Origin: DATDFB01 sp035276475
GTDB lineage: Bacteria > Acidobacteriota > Thermoanaerobaculia > Gp7-AA8
NCBI GenBank assembly: GCA_035276475.1
Contig: DATELQ010000134.1
Location: forward strand, 23,223 to 87,222
Reading direction: 5' to 3'
DNA: 64,000 nucleotides
Part shown: positions 1 to 8,618 of the stretch, piece after piece
How the letters are laid out: each line of letters begins with the position of its first letter
Position numbering within the stretch: the first letter of the stretch is position 1
Notes under the pieces: generated by a model
Seen by the model: only the letters and a program-made list of their open reading frames with translations
What the model was told of the DNA's origin: nothing
Databases searched by the model: none
Made by a program: the position numbers and the translations under genes

Positions 1-213
1 GACGCCGCCATCGAGCTCACGCTCGACGTCTGCCGCCGCAACGACATCGAGCCGGTGTTCTATTACCCCTCGACGACGTACGACTTCCCGCGGTGCTTCA
101 AGGTGGCGACGATCGTCTGCCACTCGAATTGCCGCAAAGACAAGGCCGACCTGTTTCTGCCCGATTGGGTGTTTCAGAAGATCGAGGCCGCCGGGATCCG
201 GCTGCAATCGTGA
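1..213 (+). CDS. C-terminal fragment of unrecognised protein
   Basis: Frame 1 is open from the window edge to a TGA at 211-213 and gives about 70 residues, beginning DAAIELTLDVCRRND and ending KIEAAGIRLQS. Three cysteines are visible, including a C-x3-C pair in the segment VATIVCHSNCRKDK. The start lies outside the window. Codon choice is GC-rich like the neighbours, which supports real coding. I do not recognise the family, and too little is present to assign a role. Confidence 0.6.
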   Translation, partial: DAAIELTLDVCRRNDIEPVFYYPSTTYDFPRCFKVATIVCHSNCRKDKADLFLPDWVFQKIEAAGIRLQS

Positions 214-253
214 GATGCGCGCGGCGCAGCCTCGCCGGCTGCGCCGCGCCGTC

Positions 254-547
254 CTAATGCTTCTTCGTACGCCGCTGGATCTCTTTGCCGGCCGTTTCCA
301 TGGCCGTGCCGGTGGCGTGCGCGGCGTCGCGTGCGGCCGTCTCGACTTTCTCGGCGCCGCTCTCGACTTTCCGCTTCGCTTCCGCCGTGGCCGCGGTGTC
401 GACCGAGGGGACGGTTGCGGAGACCGTCGTCGTCTTCTCCTGGACCGTGCCGTTCGTATCCGTCACGGTCTGCGTTTCCGTGCGCTTCTCGCACGCGGTA
501 GCGGCGAGGAGTGCGAGCGTGGCCGCAAAAATGGCTGTCTTTCGCAT
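254..547 (-). CDS. Small putative lipoprotein
   Basis: This is a 97-residue protein. A short charged N-terminus (MRK) is followed by a hydrophobic stretch and the sequence ALLAATACEKR, which fits a lipoprotein signal with lipidated Cys19, although Ala instead of Leu at -3 is weaker than consensus. The mature part is rich in Thr, Ala, Glu and Lys, with a heptad-like stretch from about residue 50 to 90 (AKRKVESGAEKVETAARDAA), suggesting an extended helix. It is probably attached to the envelope. No domain is recognised. It is the downstream member of a minus-strand pair with the gene at 587-1102. Confidence 0.65.
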   Translation of the reverse strand: MRKTAIFAATLALLAATACEKRTETQTVTDTNGTVQEKTTTVSATVPSVDTAATAEAKRKVESGAEKVETAARDAAHATGTAMETAGKEIQRRTKKH

Positions 548-586
548 GGTTCACTTCGCCAGCAACCGCCGTGCCCGCTGGCCGCG

Positions 587-1102
587 TTAGCGGATGGGCC
601 GGGCCACGCCGTTGCGGATCGCATCCTCGGCCATGTCGCGCAGCTTCGCCTCGACCACCTTCTCCATCGCCTCCTCGCGCTGGTCAAGCTCGCTCTGGCG
701 GCGCTCCACCACGCGAATGCGCTCGCGGAGCTGCTGCAGCTCTTCGCGGCTGGCCGTCGCCTTGCCGTCCTCGATGGCGTCGATGCGGTGGTCGAGCCGC
801 CGCTCCTCCTCATCGAGCTCCTTCTGCTCCGGCTTCAGCGCGTTGATCGGCGCCCACAGCTCCCGCGCCTCGCGCAGGAAGGCCTCGTCGCGGATCAGGT
901 ACTCGCGGCCGTCGATGCGCATCCAGAAGTACGGCTCGTTCTCGCCGAAGCGCTTCTGGGCCGCGACCAGCTTCTCGATCGTCATGTTCGACATCATCGT
1001 GACGTTGGTCTTGCCGCTGTGCAGGATGTAGGCGTCGCCGTGCCGCCACGCCGCTGCCGTCGTCAGGACCAGGGCCAGCAGAATCAGGATTGTTCGTCGC
1101 AT
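587..1102 (-). CDS. Exported coiled-coil protein of unknown function
   Basis: This is a 171-residue protein starting at the ATG of MRRTILILLALVL. The open frame runs far upstream, antisense to cinA, but this ATG is followed directly by a clear export signal ending near TAAAWRHGDA. Residues 25-75 form a compact region with YILHSGKTNVTMMSN and YFWMRIDGREYLIRD. From about residue 85 the chain is highly charged with regular heptads (EEERRLDHRIDAIEDG, ELQQLRERIRVVERR), a probable coiled coil. It is likely periplasmic or envelope-associated. No family is recognised. Confidence 0.7.
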   Translation of the reverse strand: MRRTILILLALVLTTAAAWRHGDAYILHSGKTNVTMMSNMTIEKLVAAQKRFGENEPYFWMRIDGREYLIRDEAFLREARELWAPINALKPEQKELDEEERRLDHRIDAIEDGKATASREELQQLRERIRVVERRQSELDQREEAMEKVVEAKLRDMAEDAIRNGVARPIR

Positions 1103-1139
1103 GCCTGTTGGACGGCGGGCCGGCCGGGCGGTTAGCCGG

Positions 1140-1145
1140 TACCAT
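1140..1145 (+). promoter_or_regulatory. Possible -10 box of a leaderless promoter
   Basis: The hexamer TACCAT lies 8 bases before the ATG of the cupin gene, and no Shine-Dalgarno sequence lies between them. Similar TANNAT boxes precede other genes here (20251, 34949, 49517, 53646), consistent with transcripts starting at or next to the start codon. No good -35 is seen. Confidence 0.3.
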
Positions 1146-1153
1146 TGCCGGCC

Positions 1154-1516
1154 ATGATTGACGTGATTCTGAAACGCTTCGAGACTCCGGACGAGACGCG
1201 GATCTTCGACCATGGCCGCTACGACGTCGTGAACGTCGGCGGGATGACGATCGGCCGGGCCACGTACGAGCCGGGCTGGCGGTGGTCGACGCACGTCGGC
1301 GCGCCGCTCGGCGCCGCGCACTGCACCGTCGAGCACGTCGGGTTGGTCTTGTCCGGACACGCGACCGTCGCGATGGAAGACGGCACGGTCCACGACCTCA
1401 CCGCCGGCACGCTCTTCTACGTCCCGCCCGAGCCGCACGATAGCTGGGTCGTCGGCGACGAGACCTACGTGTCGCTGCACTTCAGCGGCGCGGCGGTGTA
1501 CGCGAAGAAGGAGTAG
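1154..1516 (+). CDS. Small cupin-domain protein
   Basis: This is a 120-residue single-domain protein. The start is taken at the ATG of MIDVILKRFETPD rather than an in-frame TTG nine bases upstream. The body fits a cupin beta-barrel. Motif 1 is roughly H-T-x3-H at the segment AAHCTVEHVGLVLSGHATV, and motif 2 is around AGTLFYVPPEPHDSWVVG. Residues such as His57, His62 and His95 could bind a metal. Small cupins of this type are often sensors or enzymes of unknown substrate. The cinA gene follows after three bases, so they are probably cotranscribed. Confidence 0.75.
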   Translation: MIDVILKRFETPDETRIFDHGRYDVVNVGGMTIGRATYEPGWRWSTHVGAPLGAAHCTVEHVGLVLSGHATVAMEDGTVHDLTAGTLFYVPPEPHDSWVVGDETYVSLHFSGAAVYAKKE

Positions 1517-1519
1517 CGG

Positions 1520-2755
1520 GTGAACGCCGCCATCATCGCCATCGGCTCTGAAATGCTGGGGCCGTCGCGCCTCGACACGAACTCCTTGAAGATCACTGCC
1601 GCACTCGAAGAGTACGCCGTGCCGCTCGTGCGCAAAAGCGTCGTCGGCGACGCGCTCGGCGAGCTCGTCGACGAGCTCCGCTACGACCACGACCGCGCCG
1701 ACGTCCTCATCGTCACCGGCGGGCTTGGGCCCACCGAGGATGATTTGACGCGGGAGGCGCTGACGGAGGCATTCGGGCTGACGATGGAGGTCGACCGCGC
1801 CATCGTCGAGCGGCTCGAGCAGCGCTTCGCCAAGCGCGGGCTCAAGATGCCCGAGGTCAATAAAAGGCAGGCGAACGTTTTCGTGGGGCAGGAGACGCTC
1901 ACCAACGAGCGCGGCACGGCGCCGGGATTTCACCTGCGGATCGGGGAGACGCACGTCTTCGTCTTTCCCGGCGTGCCGCACGAGCTGGAGTGGATGCTCG
2001 CGACGTACTTTTCGCCGTGGCTCGCGCAGCAGCGCGGCGCGCGGGCGCGGCACCGGCGGGTGCTGAAGATCGCCGGCATGACCGAGTCGGCGGTCGACGA
2101 ACGGCTGAAGCCGTACTACGACGCGCACCGCGACGAGTGGCTGACGATCCTCGCCACGGGGGGGCAGATCGAGCTGCACCTCGTCGCCGACGGCGACGAG
2201 GCCGCGGCGAAGGCGCGGATCGCGGAGCGGGAGCGCGAGCTCCTCGACCTCTTCGGCGAGCGCGTCTTCGGCTACGACGACGACTCGCTGGAAGCGGCGG
2301 TCGGGCGGCTTCTCGCGGAGCGCGGCGCCACCCTCGCGGCCGCGGAGTCGTGCACCGGCGGCCTCTTTGCGTCGCGCATCACCGACGTCGCCGGCAGCTC
2401 CGCGTACTTCATGGGCGGCGCCGTCGCCTACACGGCTGCGGCGAAGCAGGACCTCGCCGGCGTCGCGCCGGCGCTGATCGCCGAGCATGGAGAGGTCTCC
2501 GAGGCGGTGGCGATCGCGCTGGCGCGCGGAGTCCGTGAGCGCTTCGGGACCACGTTCGGCGTCGGCATCACCGGCATCGCCGGGCCCGGCGGGGGGAGCG
2601 AAGCGAAGCCGGTCGGCACCGTGCACATCGCCGTCGCCGGCGCCGAAAGCCACGAGCACCGGAAGCTCTTCTGGCCGATGGAGCGGACACTCTTCAAGCG
2701 CTTCGCCACGCAGAGCGCGTTGGATTTGCTGCGGTTGTTTGTGTTGCGGGGGTGA
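1520..2755 (+). CDS. cinA: CinA, competence/damage-inducible protein and NMN deamidase family
   Basis: This 411-residue protein has the two-domain CinA layout and starts at a GTG three bases after the cupin stop. The N-terminal half is a MoCF-type domain with the signature VTGGLGPTEDDLTREAL near residues 67-83. The C-terminal half, from about residue 255, is the nicotinamide-nucleotide amidase domain, with AAESCTGGLFASRITDVAGS and GVGITGIAGPGGGSEAKPVG. Family members convert NMN to nicotinic acid mononucleotide in pyridine-nucleotide salvage, and some also have ADP-ribose pyrophosphatase activity. Length and motifs are complete, so a functional cytoplasmic enzyme is expected. Confidence 0.95.
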   Translation: MNAAIIAIGSEMLGPSRLDTNSLKITAALEEYAVPLVRKSVVGDALGELVDELRYDHDRADVLIVTGGLGPTEDDLTREALTEAFGLTMEVDRAIVERLEQRFAKRGLKMPEVNKRQANVFVGQETLTNERGTAPGFHLRIGETHVFVFPGVPHELEWMLATYFSPWLAQQRGARARHRRVLKIAGMTESAVDERLKPYYDAHRDEWLTILATGGQIELHLVADGDEAAAKARIAERERELLDLFGERVFGYDDDSLEAAVGRLLAERGATLAAAESCTGGLFASRITDVAGSSAYFMGGAVAYTAAAKQDLAGVAPALIAEHGEVSEAVAIALARGVRERFGTTFGVGITGIAGPGGGSEAKPVGTVHIAVAGAESHEHRKLFWPMERTLFKRFATQSALDLLRLFVLRG

Positions 2756-2773
2756 AACGCGCGACGCGGCACG

Positions 2774-3590
2774 CTACTGCGCGATCTTTTTGATCGTCGC
2801 GCCGTTAAACGTGCTGCCCGAGAAGCGCGCGCACGTTCCCTTGGCGGCTATCGTCACCCAGCCCGCCGGCGGGGGATCGCCGCAGACGTCGACGACGCTG
2901 CCGATCGGCATTCCGGCGATCTTTCGCATGGTCCTGCCCTGGTGATTCGTCGAGGCGAAGCTGGAACAGCTGGCGCTGCTGATGGCGGTGGTGATCCAGC
3001 CGGCCGGTGGAGCATCCCCGCAGATATCGACGGAGGCATTCGGCGGCAGCCCTTCGATCTTCTTGATCGTCCGGGCGATGTGGCTGGTCGAGGCAAAGTT
3101 CGAGCAGCTGGCGTTGCTGATCGCCGTCGTGATCCAGCCGGCGGGTGCAGCCTCGCCGCAGCTCGTGACGGAGGTATTCGCCGGCAGGCCTTCGATCTTT
3201 CGGATCGTTCGTGCGATGTGGCTGGTCGAGGCGAAATTCGAGCAGCTGGCGTTGCTGATGGCGGTCGTGATCCAGCCGGGGGGTGTGTCGTCGCCGCAGC
3301 TCGTCAGGGAGGTATTCACCGGCAGGCCTTGGATCTTTAGGATGGTCCTCCCCTTCTGGGGCGTCGAGCCGACCGTCGCACAGGTCCGGATGGCGGTGGT
3401 GATCCAGCCGGACGGCGGCGGGTCGCCGCAGACGTCGAGGGACGTCTTGGGAGGCAGTGCATCGATCTTCCGGATCGTTCTGCCAATGAGCTGCGTCGAG
3501 CCGCTCTTTCCGCAAACTCCATTGATCGATAGGGTGATCCACCCCGCCGGCGGCATCCCGCCGCAAATGGTGATGGTGTCCGGATTCGCG
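2774..3590 (-). repeat. Six tandem coding repeats of about 120-140 bp
   Basis: The repeats encode the CG...PPxGWITTAI...RTIRKIxGLP units of the secreted protein. Similarity is visible at DNA level, strongest between the third and fourth units, which share long stretches with only scattered third-position differences. This points to recent duplication. Confidence 0.75.
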
Positions 3591-3643
3591 GCTGCGCCAT
3601 TGACGGCGACCGCGGCACAGAGTACGGCGAAGACGAATTTCAC
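2774..3643 (-). CDS. Secreted protein with six Cys-containing tandem repeats
   Basis: This is a 289-residue protein. The chosen start is the GTG of MKFVFAVLCAAVAV, preceded at 10 bases by GAGGAG; an upstream GTG only one base from that site is less likely. A signal peptide ends near NGAAA. The rest is six tandem units of about 39-46 residues. The consensus is roughly CGDxPPxGWITTAI, then CSxFxST, then RTIRKIxGLPxxTS, with two cysteines per unit that could pair. Units 3 and 4 are nearly identical. I do not recognise the family. The repeats suggest an extracellular structural or binding protein. It lies downstream of the HD-ATPase gene on the same strand, about 200 bases away. Confidence 0.75.
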   Translation of the reverse strand: MKFVFAVLCAAVAVNGAAANPDTITICGGMPPAGWITLSINGVCGKSGSTQLIGRTIRKIDALPPKTSLDVCGDPPPSGWITTAIRTCATVGSTPQKGRTILKIQGLPVNTSLTSCGDDTPPGWITTAISNASCSNFASTSHIARTIRKIEGLPANTSVTSCGEAAPAGWITTAISNASCSNFASTSHIARTIKKIEGLPPNASVDICGDAPPAGWITTAISSASCSSFASTNHQGRTMRKIAGMPIGSVVDVCGDPPPAGWVTIAAKGTCARFSGSTFNGATIKKIAQ

Positions 3644-3845
3644 GATGGTCACGCTCCTCAGAAGAGGAGTGTCGGATCGGGGGCTGTCCCTACCGCCTGA
3701 GCATCGGAGATTCTTGTAGCGTGGCTCTGCTTCGCCTTGCGCGGTACGGCGGCGGAAGCGGAGCCGGGCGGAATCGTGCCGGAGCCACGGGCTGCTGCGA
3801 CGCGTTGTAGTAGCGGATGGTGATGGCGACGCCGATTGCCTGTAG

Positions 3846-6638
3846 CTACTCCTGAAGCCTGCGCCGGTACGCCTCCGCGTATGGTTTGATCTCCTCCTTC
3901 TCCAGGATCGTCCGCCGCTCGTCGTGAGAAAAGGGGACAGCCGGGATTCCGATGATGTCGCACCAGACATTCAGGAGCGTCTCCACGCGCGAGGTCTTCG
4001 ACGAGCGCCGTAGCCGTTTGGCAAGAAGGACCTCCACGACCTTGCCTCCGCTTCCGAGATCATGGATGTCCGCCGGCTTGAAGGAGAGCTCGAAATCAGC
4101 GCCCGTTTTGACGAGCACGTTCGTGCCCAGAGTGTCCATACGGCAGTCATTGAATTCGTCTTCTTGAATCAGCCTGTGGAAGTCGGATTTGGCCATCACA
4201 ATCTGGATTCCTCGGCTCATCCGCGCGAATCCGCTGTGATCGAAGAGGGTATGCAGCCATGCCCCCTCCGAACTGTACGATACGTGCCATGGCACCACGT
4301 GATGTCCCGTCACGCCGAAAGAGAAGCGGAGCGGCCGCTCCGTGGCGGAGATGCCGATGACGACCCGGTCGACGTCAAAGAACGCGAAGACCATCGGATC
4401 GAACGGCGCCCATCCTCGAGGAGTGGCAAAAAAGTGCGGCATCACGAGCGTTCTGTCGCCCGTGACGATGCCGGGGTAATAGACATTGCCACCTCGCTCG
4501 AACACCTGTGACGGCTCCGATGGAAGGGCGACCGCGGCATAGGCCAAGGCGTCTCTGGCAATCTCACGGGCCAGATCGTCTTCGAAGGGCAAGCCGCGGG
4601 CCGCCAGCTTGGTACGCTGAAGGTTCAGCGGCAGTCTTCCTTCGCGGTCGAAGATTGACAGTTTCGGCGTCGCGATGGCCATGTCGATCGCCACCACGTG
4701 TCGATATCGGTCCTCCCTCTCATTCCTAGGCTCGTCCTCGCGCGCAGAGATGCGAATGCCGTTGCAGGCGAGACTCGCCGCGCTCCGGTGCTCATAGGAC
4801 CAGCGCACGGTGAGACCGCCGGACTCGAGAGATCGCCACTGCGCCGCCTCTTCGCGCTCGGCGGGCCAGGTATCTCGTTGGATAAGAACGCGATCGTTGT
4901 AGAGGCGAAGCACGCTTGGCTCGGCGAGACAATACCAGTCCCAGTCAGGGTCGAAACGAAGCCATGTCCCGCGAGGATCTCGAATAGGAATGGTAATTGT
5001 CGTGCCGACCGGAGCCGGAACTTTCTTCAACTCGATAATGTCGCTCTCCAGGTCAGCCGTGAAGGAGATCCCGTCCGGCTCAGAGATGTGACGAGTGATA
5101 ACGTTGATGCGGTCGCCGATCAGGAAACCGGCCAGAACGCCGATTCCGAAGCGGCCGGAGCGCAGAACGCGCGAGCGGCCGTCCCCGTCTGTGTGATGCT
5201 CACGCCAGTAATCGCTCTGGCGAAACGACGCCCCTGCGCGAAGAAAGTACTTGGTGATGGTCGCGGCAGTCATACCGATCCCGCGGTCGCGCACTGAGAG
5301 CACGGAGCTCCCGGCTGCATCGATGATCGATACCAGGACGTCGCCCTGCATCGTGGAGTCCACGCTGTCAGCCGCGTTCGCGGCCGCATTCGCTCCGTAA
5401 TCCTTCAGTTCGCGAACGGCGTCCACGGCGTTCTGCACGAGCTCGCGCACGCCGACCTCCGGTCTGTTGTCGTAGAGAGGACCGATAAGCAGCTTGAGAA
5501 GGTTACCTCCAGCGGTCGTGAATGCCGCCTCCATCGGAATGTAAGGAACGGATGCGACGAATCTCGGATCATCGAGATTCGACTTGACACGCCGGATTTT
5601 CAAGCCGAGGTCCTGTAGCTCGCGGAATCGGCCGAAGACCTCACCCATGACCGCCCACGACTCGTCGAGCTCTCTCTGGATGGAGGCGAAGAGACGTTGC
5701 AGCCGTACGAATTCAGTCGCGCTCTCGGGGCTAACCCGGAAGCGGAGGGCTTCCGGGTCGTTGTCGATGAGCTGGATCTCGCGCACCGCCTTGTGCAGCT
5801 TCCACTCCAGACGCGACACGGGACTGGTCAACGCGCGCACCTTGAGAATCTGCTCCGGTGCGCGGCCGGACTGCAGTTGGATGTAGTCGGCGATGCGCAG
5901 CACGGCCATGATGAAGGCACTATGAACGTTGTGCATCAGACGCCGGTCGGTCTCGGGAAGCATTTCCGCCGCCGCGCGTATGGAGAGACCGTGACTCCGG
6001 GCGATGAGGCCTGCCAGATCAGCGAAGTCGTTCGGTATCTCGCGCACCGTGAGTCTCTGCTGCTGCGGTCCCGGCACGCCGTGCAGTGCGATCTCGTGAG
6101 CCAGCCGAGGATGATGTCTGCGGATGAACTCCCCGATCAGCAGACGGTCGGTGTAGGTCATCTGCTCGCGCGCGAGAGGCGGCGTACGCGTCGGCCGGCT
6201 GTCGCCGAAGAGAGCCGTGAGTTTGCGCTCGTCGAAGCGGCTCGCCTCGCGAAGGAAATCACCCCATAGGCGCGGCCACGGTACGTCGTCGAAGCCCGGT
6301 GCCGGCGGCTGCCCTTCGGTGACCAGCCGTATGAAGCCGTCCTCACTCAAGTGCATCGCGCAGTCGTGAAGCAGCGTGGAGAGGACCAGTGCCGCTGCGT
6401 CCGCGGCAGTGAGCAACCGCCAGGATCCCTGGCCGATGAGGTAGCACGCAGCTTCCAGGACGTACCGAATGTGATCGGCCCCGTGGTCCGTATACTCGGG
6501 AAAGAACGCTAGGTTGTTGTTTTCAAACCAGACCTTGAAGTCGGCTGCCGTGAGCACAACGGCGCCCGCCAGCTGTGGATCTTCGTCCAACTTCTTACGA
6601 AGCTTCGGCGGAATGTCGCTGCCTCTCCCGTACGGCAT
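3846..6638 (-). CDS. HD hydrolase plus GHKL (Hsp90-like) ATPase protein, possible conflict/defence protein
   Basis: This is about 930 residues from the ATG of MPYGRGSDIPPKLRKKL, which has GGGAGAAGAG upstream. The frame stays open to a GTG at 6767, which would add 43 residues. The N-terminal 260 residues look like an HD phosphohydrolase: H52/H56 in YTDHGADHIRYV, H91-D92 in LSTLLHDCAMH, H175-H176 in FIRRHHP, and D251 in LRIADYIQ. From about residue 385 a GHKL ATP-binding fold follows: the N-box E399/N403/D406 in GVRELVQNAVDAVREL, the G1 box D451-x-G-I-G-M in VRDRGIGMT, and the G2 box GRFGIG at 495-500. The last 350 residues have no recognised domain. HD-GHKL fusions of this kind have been proposed as bacterial conflict proteins. 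A decayed TIR gene lies just upstream on the same strand. Codon use looks less GC-rich than the neighbours, suggesting transfer. Confidence 0.8.
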   Translation of the reverse strand: MPYGRGSDIPPKLRKKLDEDPQLAGAVVLTAADFKVWFENNNLAFFPEYTDHGADHIRYVLEAACYLIGQGSWRLLTAADAAALVLSTLLHDCAMHLSEDGFIRLVTEGQPPAPGFDDVPWPRLWGDFLREASRFDERKLTALFGDSRPTRTPPLAREQMTYTDRLLIGEFIRRHHPRLAHEIALHGVPGPQQQRLTVREIPNDFADLAGLIARSHGLSIRAAAEMLPETDRRLMHNVHSAFIMAVLRIADYIQLQSGRAPEQILKVRALTSPVSRLEWKLHKAVREIQLIDNDPEALRFRVSPESATEFVRLQRLFASIQRELDESWAVMGEVFGRFRELQDLGLKIRRVKSNLDDPRFVASVPYIPMEAAFTTAGGNLLKLLIGPLYDNRPEVGVRELVQNAVDAVRELKDYGANAAANAADSVDSTMQGDVLVSIIDAAGSSVLSVRDRGIGMTAATITKYFLRAGASFRQSDYWREHHTDGDGRSRVLRSGRFGIGVLAGFLIGDRINVITRHISEPDGISFTADLESDIIELKKVPAPVGTTITIPIRDPRGTWLRFDPDWDWYCLAEPSVLRLYNDRVLIQRDTWPAEREEAAQWRSLESGGLTVRWSYEHRSAASLACNGIRISAREDEPRNEREDRYRHVVAIDMAIATPKLSIFDREGRLPLNLQRTKLAARGLPFEDDLAREIARDALAYAAVALPSEPSQVFERGGNVYYPGIVTGDRTLVMPHFFATPRGWAPFDPMVFAFFDVDRVVIGISATERPLRFSFGVTGHHVVPWHVSYSSEGAWLHTLFDHSGFARMSRGIQIVMAKSDFHRLIQEDEFNDCRMDTLGTNVLVKTGADFELSFKPADIHDLGSGGKVVEVLLAKRLRRSSKTSRVETLLNVWCDIIGIPAVPFSHDERRTILEKEEIKPYAEAYRRRLQE

Positions 6639-6863
6639 CGTCGTCTCTTCTCCCGGACGGAAGTGTAGAAGAGTTACGCCCCAGGATTGCAGCGAGTTGA
6701 TCCGGCCGGAGCGATACTTCACTGCGACCACAGCTCCTGCCGGTGCAGCGCTCTCATCGTCATCCACTGACGATCAGAGTTGGGTAAAGGTGCTCTTAGA
6801 TTGGCGCGACCGACGGGCTCGGAGCGAACGTGTGACCTCCGGCGCGACAGGCCGGAGGTCGCT

Positions 6864-7977
6864 TCAGGACGCGGTGTGAACGCTAGGAGCAGTTCGTGTC
6901 GCCGACGGCAGTGACGGTGTGATAGATGCCGTCGGGAACGGCCGTAGTTCGCGGCGCGTCTCCGCGTCCCAAAGGCGGATGAGCCGCCCGTCGCCGCCGG
7001 CGATGAACTTGCCGTCGGCGCTGTAGTCGACGGCGTCCCGTGCATTGGGACGAATGGCATTGCTGATGAGCGGAATCCCCACCGCTCGTGCAGCGCCTCG
7101 TAGAGTGCCCGCCGCGATTCCATGGTCGGCTCGATCTTCCACCCCTCGGTCGCCAGCAGCAGGGCCAGGCGTGCGTCGGATGCCCGCGCTAGTTGGCTCT
7201 CGGCGGCGAGCTGTCTCGACTGGGCGATGCGCTCTGCAAGCCGGGCGGCGGCCGCTTCCTGCCGCGCCTGCCCCTCGGCCGTGCCGGCGCGCTTGCTCTC
7301 GCGCTCCGCCTGAATCTCGTTCGCTCGGGCCGTGGCCGTATTCTTTCGGGCGTCTTCTGCCGAGGCGCGGGCGCGCTGGGCGTTCTGCCGGTCCGACCGG
7401 GCGAACCAGAGCGCGGACGCCGTCACGATGGACAGAACCGCGAACGCGGCACGGTCCACCGCCAGCGCGTTCGCGAGCGCATCGCGTTGGGCGCGGTGAC
7501 CAGCCGCTCCAGGACGCTGTCGCTGACGACACCCTCATCGCACGCGGACGGCGTCTCGTCGATCCAGATCTTGTCGGAGAAGCGCAGCCATGGCTCGGCG
7601 CCAGGTCCCAGAGTCGGGTGCTGTAGTGCGTTACCGATGCTGATCGGGATCACCGACCGCTCGGGATGCTTCCGCCGGAACTCCTCGACTTCAGCCTTGA
7701 CCCAGCGCGGCTCGGCGAGCATGCCGCTGTTGGCGATCACGACCAGGATGCGCGAGCGGTGGAGGGCATGCCTGAGCGTTGCGTCGAGCTGGTCGCCGAC
7801 CGGCGCTTCCTCTTCGCTGAAGAATACGGTGAAGTCACGCTCCCGCAACCGGCGGGCGAGATCGGAGGCGTAACTGCGCGACCCGCGCGGCGGCGGTCCT
7901 AAGGCAAAGGAGACGAAGACGTCGTAGCCGAACAGTCGGGCGGCATTGCTGCGGCGCTCCGGGGCAGCGGTTGGCAT
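6864..7977 (-). pseudogene. Frameshifted TIR - transmembrane - WD40-like gene
   Basis: Three frames together describe one protein. The first, from the ATG at 7977, encodes a TIR domain: GYDVFVSFALG, then SYASDLARRLRERDFTVFFS, then LVVIANSGMLAEPRWVKAEVEEF with a likely catalytic Glu. Near 7490 coding sense passes to the frame ending ALAVDRAAFAVLSIVTASAL, a transmembrane segment, followed by a long Ala/Glu/Arg coiled coil to about 7095. Sense then passes to the third frame, which gives one WD40-like blade (DYSADGKFIAGGDGRLIRLW). Only a single blade remains before stops, so the propeller is lost. TIR domains of bacterial defence proteins are typically NADases. Two apparent frameshifts and the truncation argue for a dead gene unless these are sequencing errors. 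Confidence 0.7.
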
Positions 7978-8109
7978 GGGGCGATGGCCGATGCTACATC
8001 AGCGCGCGCCTGACCTGCTTCAAGGGAGCGAGCTCGCCCGCTCACGCTGCCGTCATGGGCGGGGAGCTCGCTCTCAGAGCCATACTGAGCGAGGGTCAGG
8101 AATCAAACG

Positions 8110-8412
8110 CTACGCGGAGAAGCTGACCTTGAAGGTCGTGTTGCCGGCGTTCGCCGGGTTGGCGATGTAATAGGCGTCGCCGTCCTTTGCCTTGAACGAC
8201 GAACCGCTCTTCGCGCCCTTGAGGATCACGGGATCGGTGCCGCCGGAGACATCTTTCATGATGTCGAAGGTGATGCTTGACGAACCGTCGACTTCGAGCG
8301 TCAACGTGGGATCGCCCAGCGCGCGGACGGCCAGATCGCCCCACGAAGAGCGGTGGTCCTGGCCGGAGAGTTTGCGGTAATCGGAAAGAAGGGTGCCGAT
8401 GAACAATGACAT
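8110..8412 (-). CDS. Small protein of unknown function
   Basis: This is a 100-residue protein. The start is taken at the ATG of MSLFIGTLLSDYRKLSG, with GGAG nine bases upstream; the open frame extends eight codons further. It has no signal peptide and no cysteine. The C-terminal two thirds alternates hydrophobic and polar residues (SSITFDIMKDVSGG, AYYIANPANAGNTTFKVSF), suggesting a beta-rich fold. It is transcribed away from the tyrosinase gene across a 206-base spacer. I do not recognise the family. Confidence 0.6.
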   Translation of the reverse strand: MSLFIGTLLSDYRKLSGQDHRSSWGDLAVRALGDPTLTLEVDGSSSITFDIMKDVSGGTDPVILKGAKSGSSFKAKDGDAYYIANPANAGNTTFKVSFSA

Positions 8413-8618
8413 GACAGGGATCTCCAATGGGTGCAATCGATTTAGTGGCAGATGGGCTGACCCGCGCTCAATCCCGCGCCACGCGCGCGGAGGTGCACCC
8501 TATCATGTAATTCATTACTGCCATCAAATATATCCTGGTGCTGATGGGCATTCGTGAGAGGAGGGTAGGGTAGGAATCGTGCCCGCGCTGTCACTCCTCT
8601 ATTGAGAGGGGACAAGCG

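Noticed and set aside
587..2659. A 690-codon minus-strand frame across cinA and the cupin gene
   Set aside because: Only its last 171 codons look like protein, and these begin with a good start and signal peptide at 1102; the rest is antisense to intact cinA.
2783..2808. Inverted repeat GATC-TTTTT-GATC region resembling a terminator after cinA
   Set aside because: It lies inside the coding end of the convergent repeat-protein gene (codons for ATIKKIAQ), has short arms, and no clear T-run in the right place.
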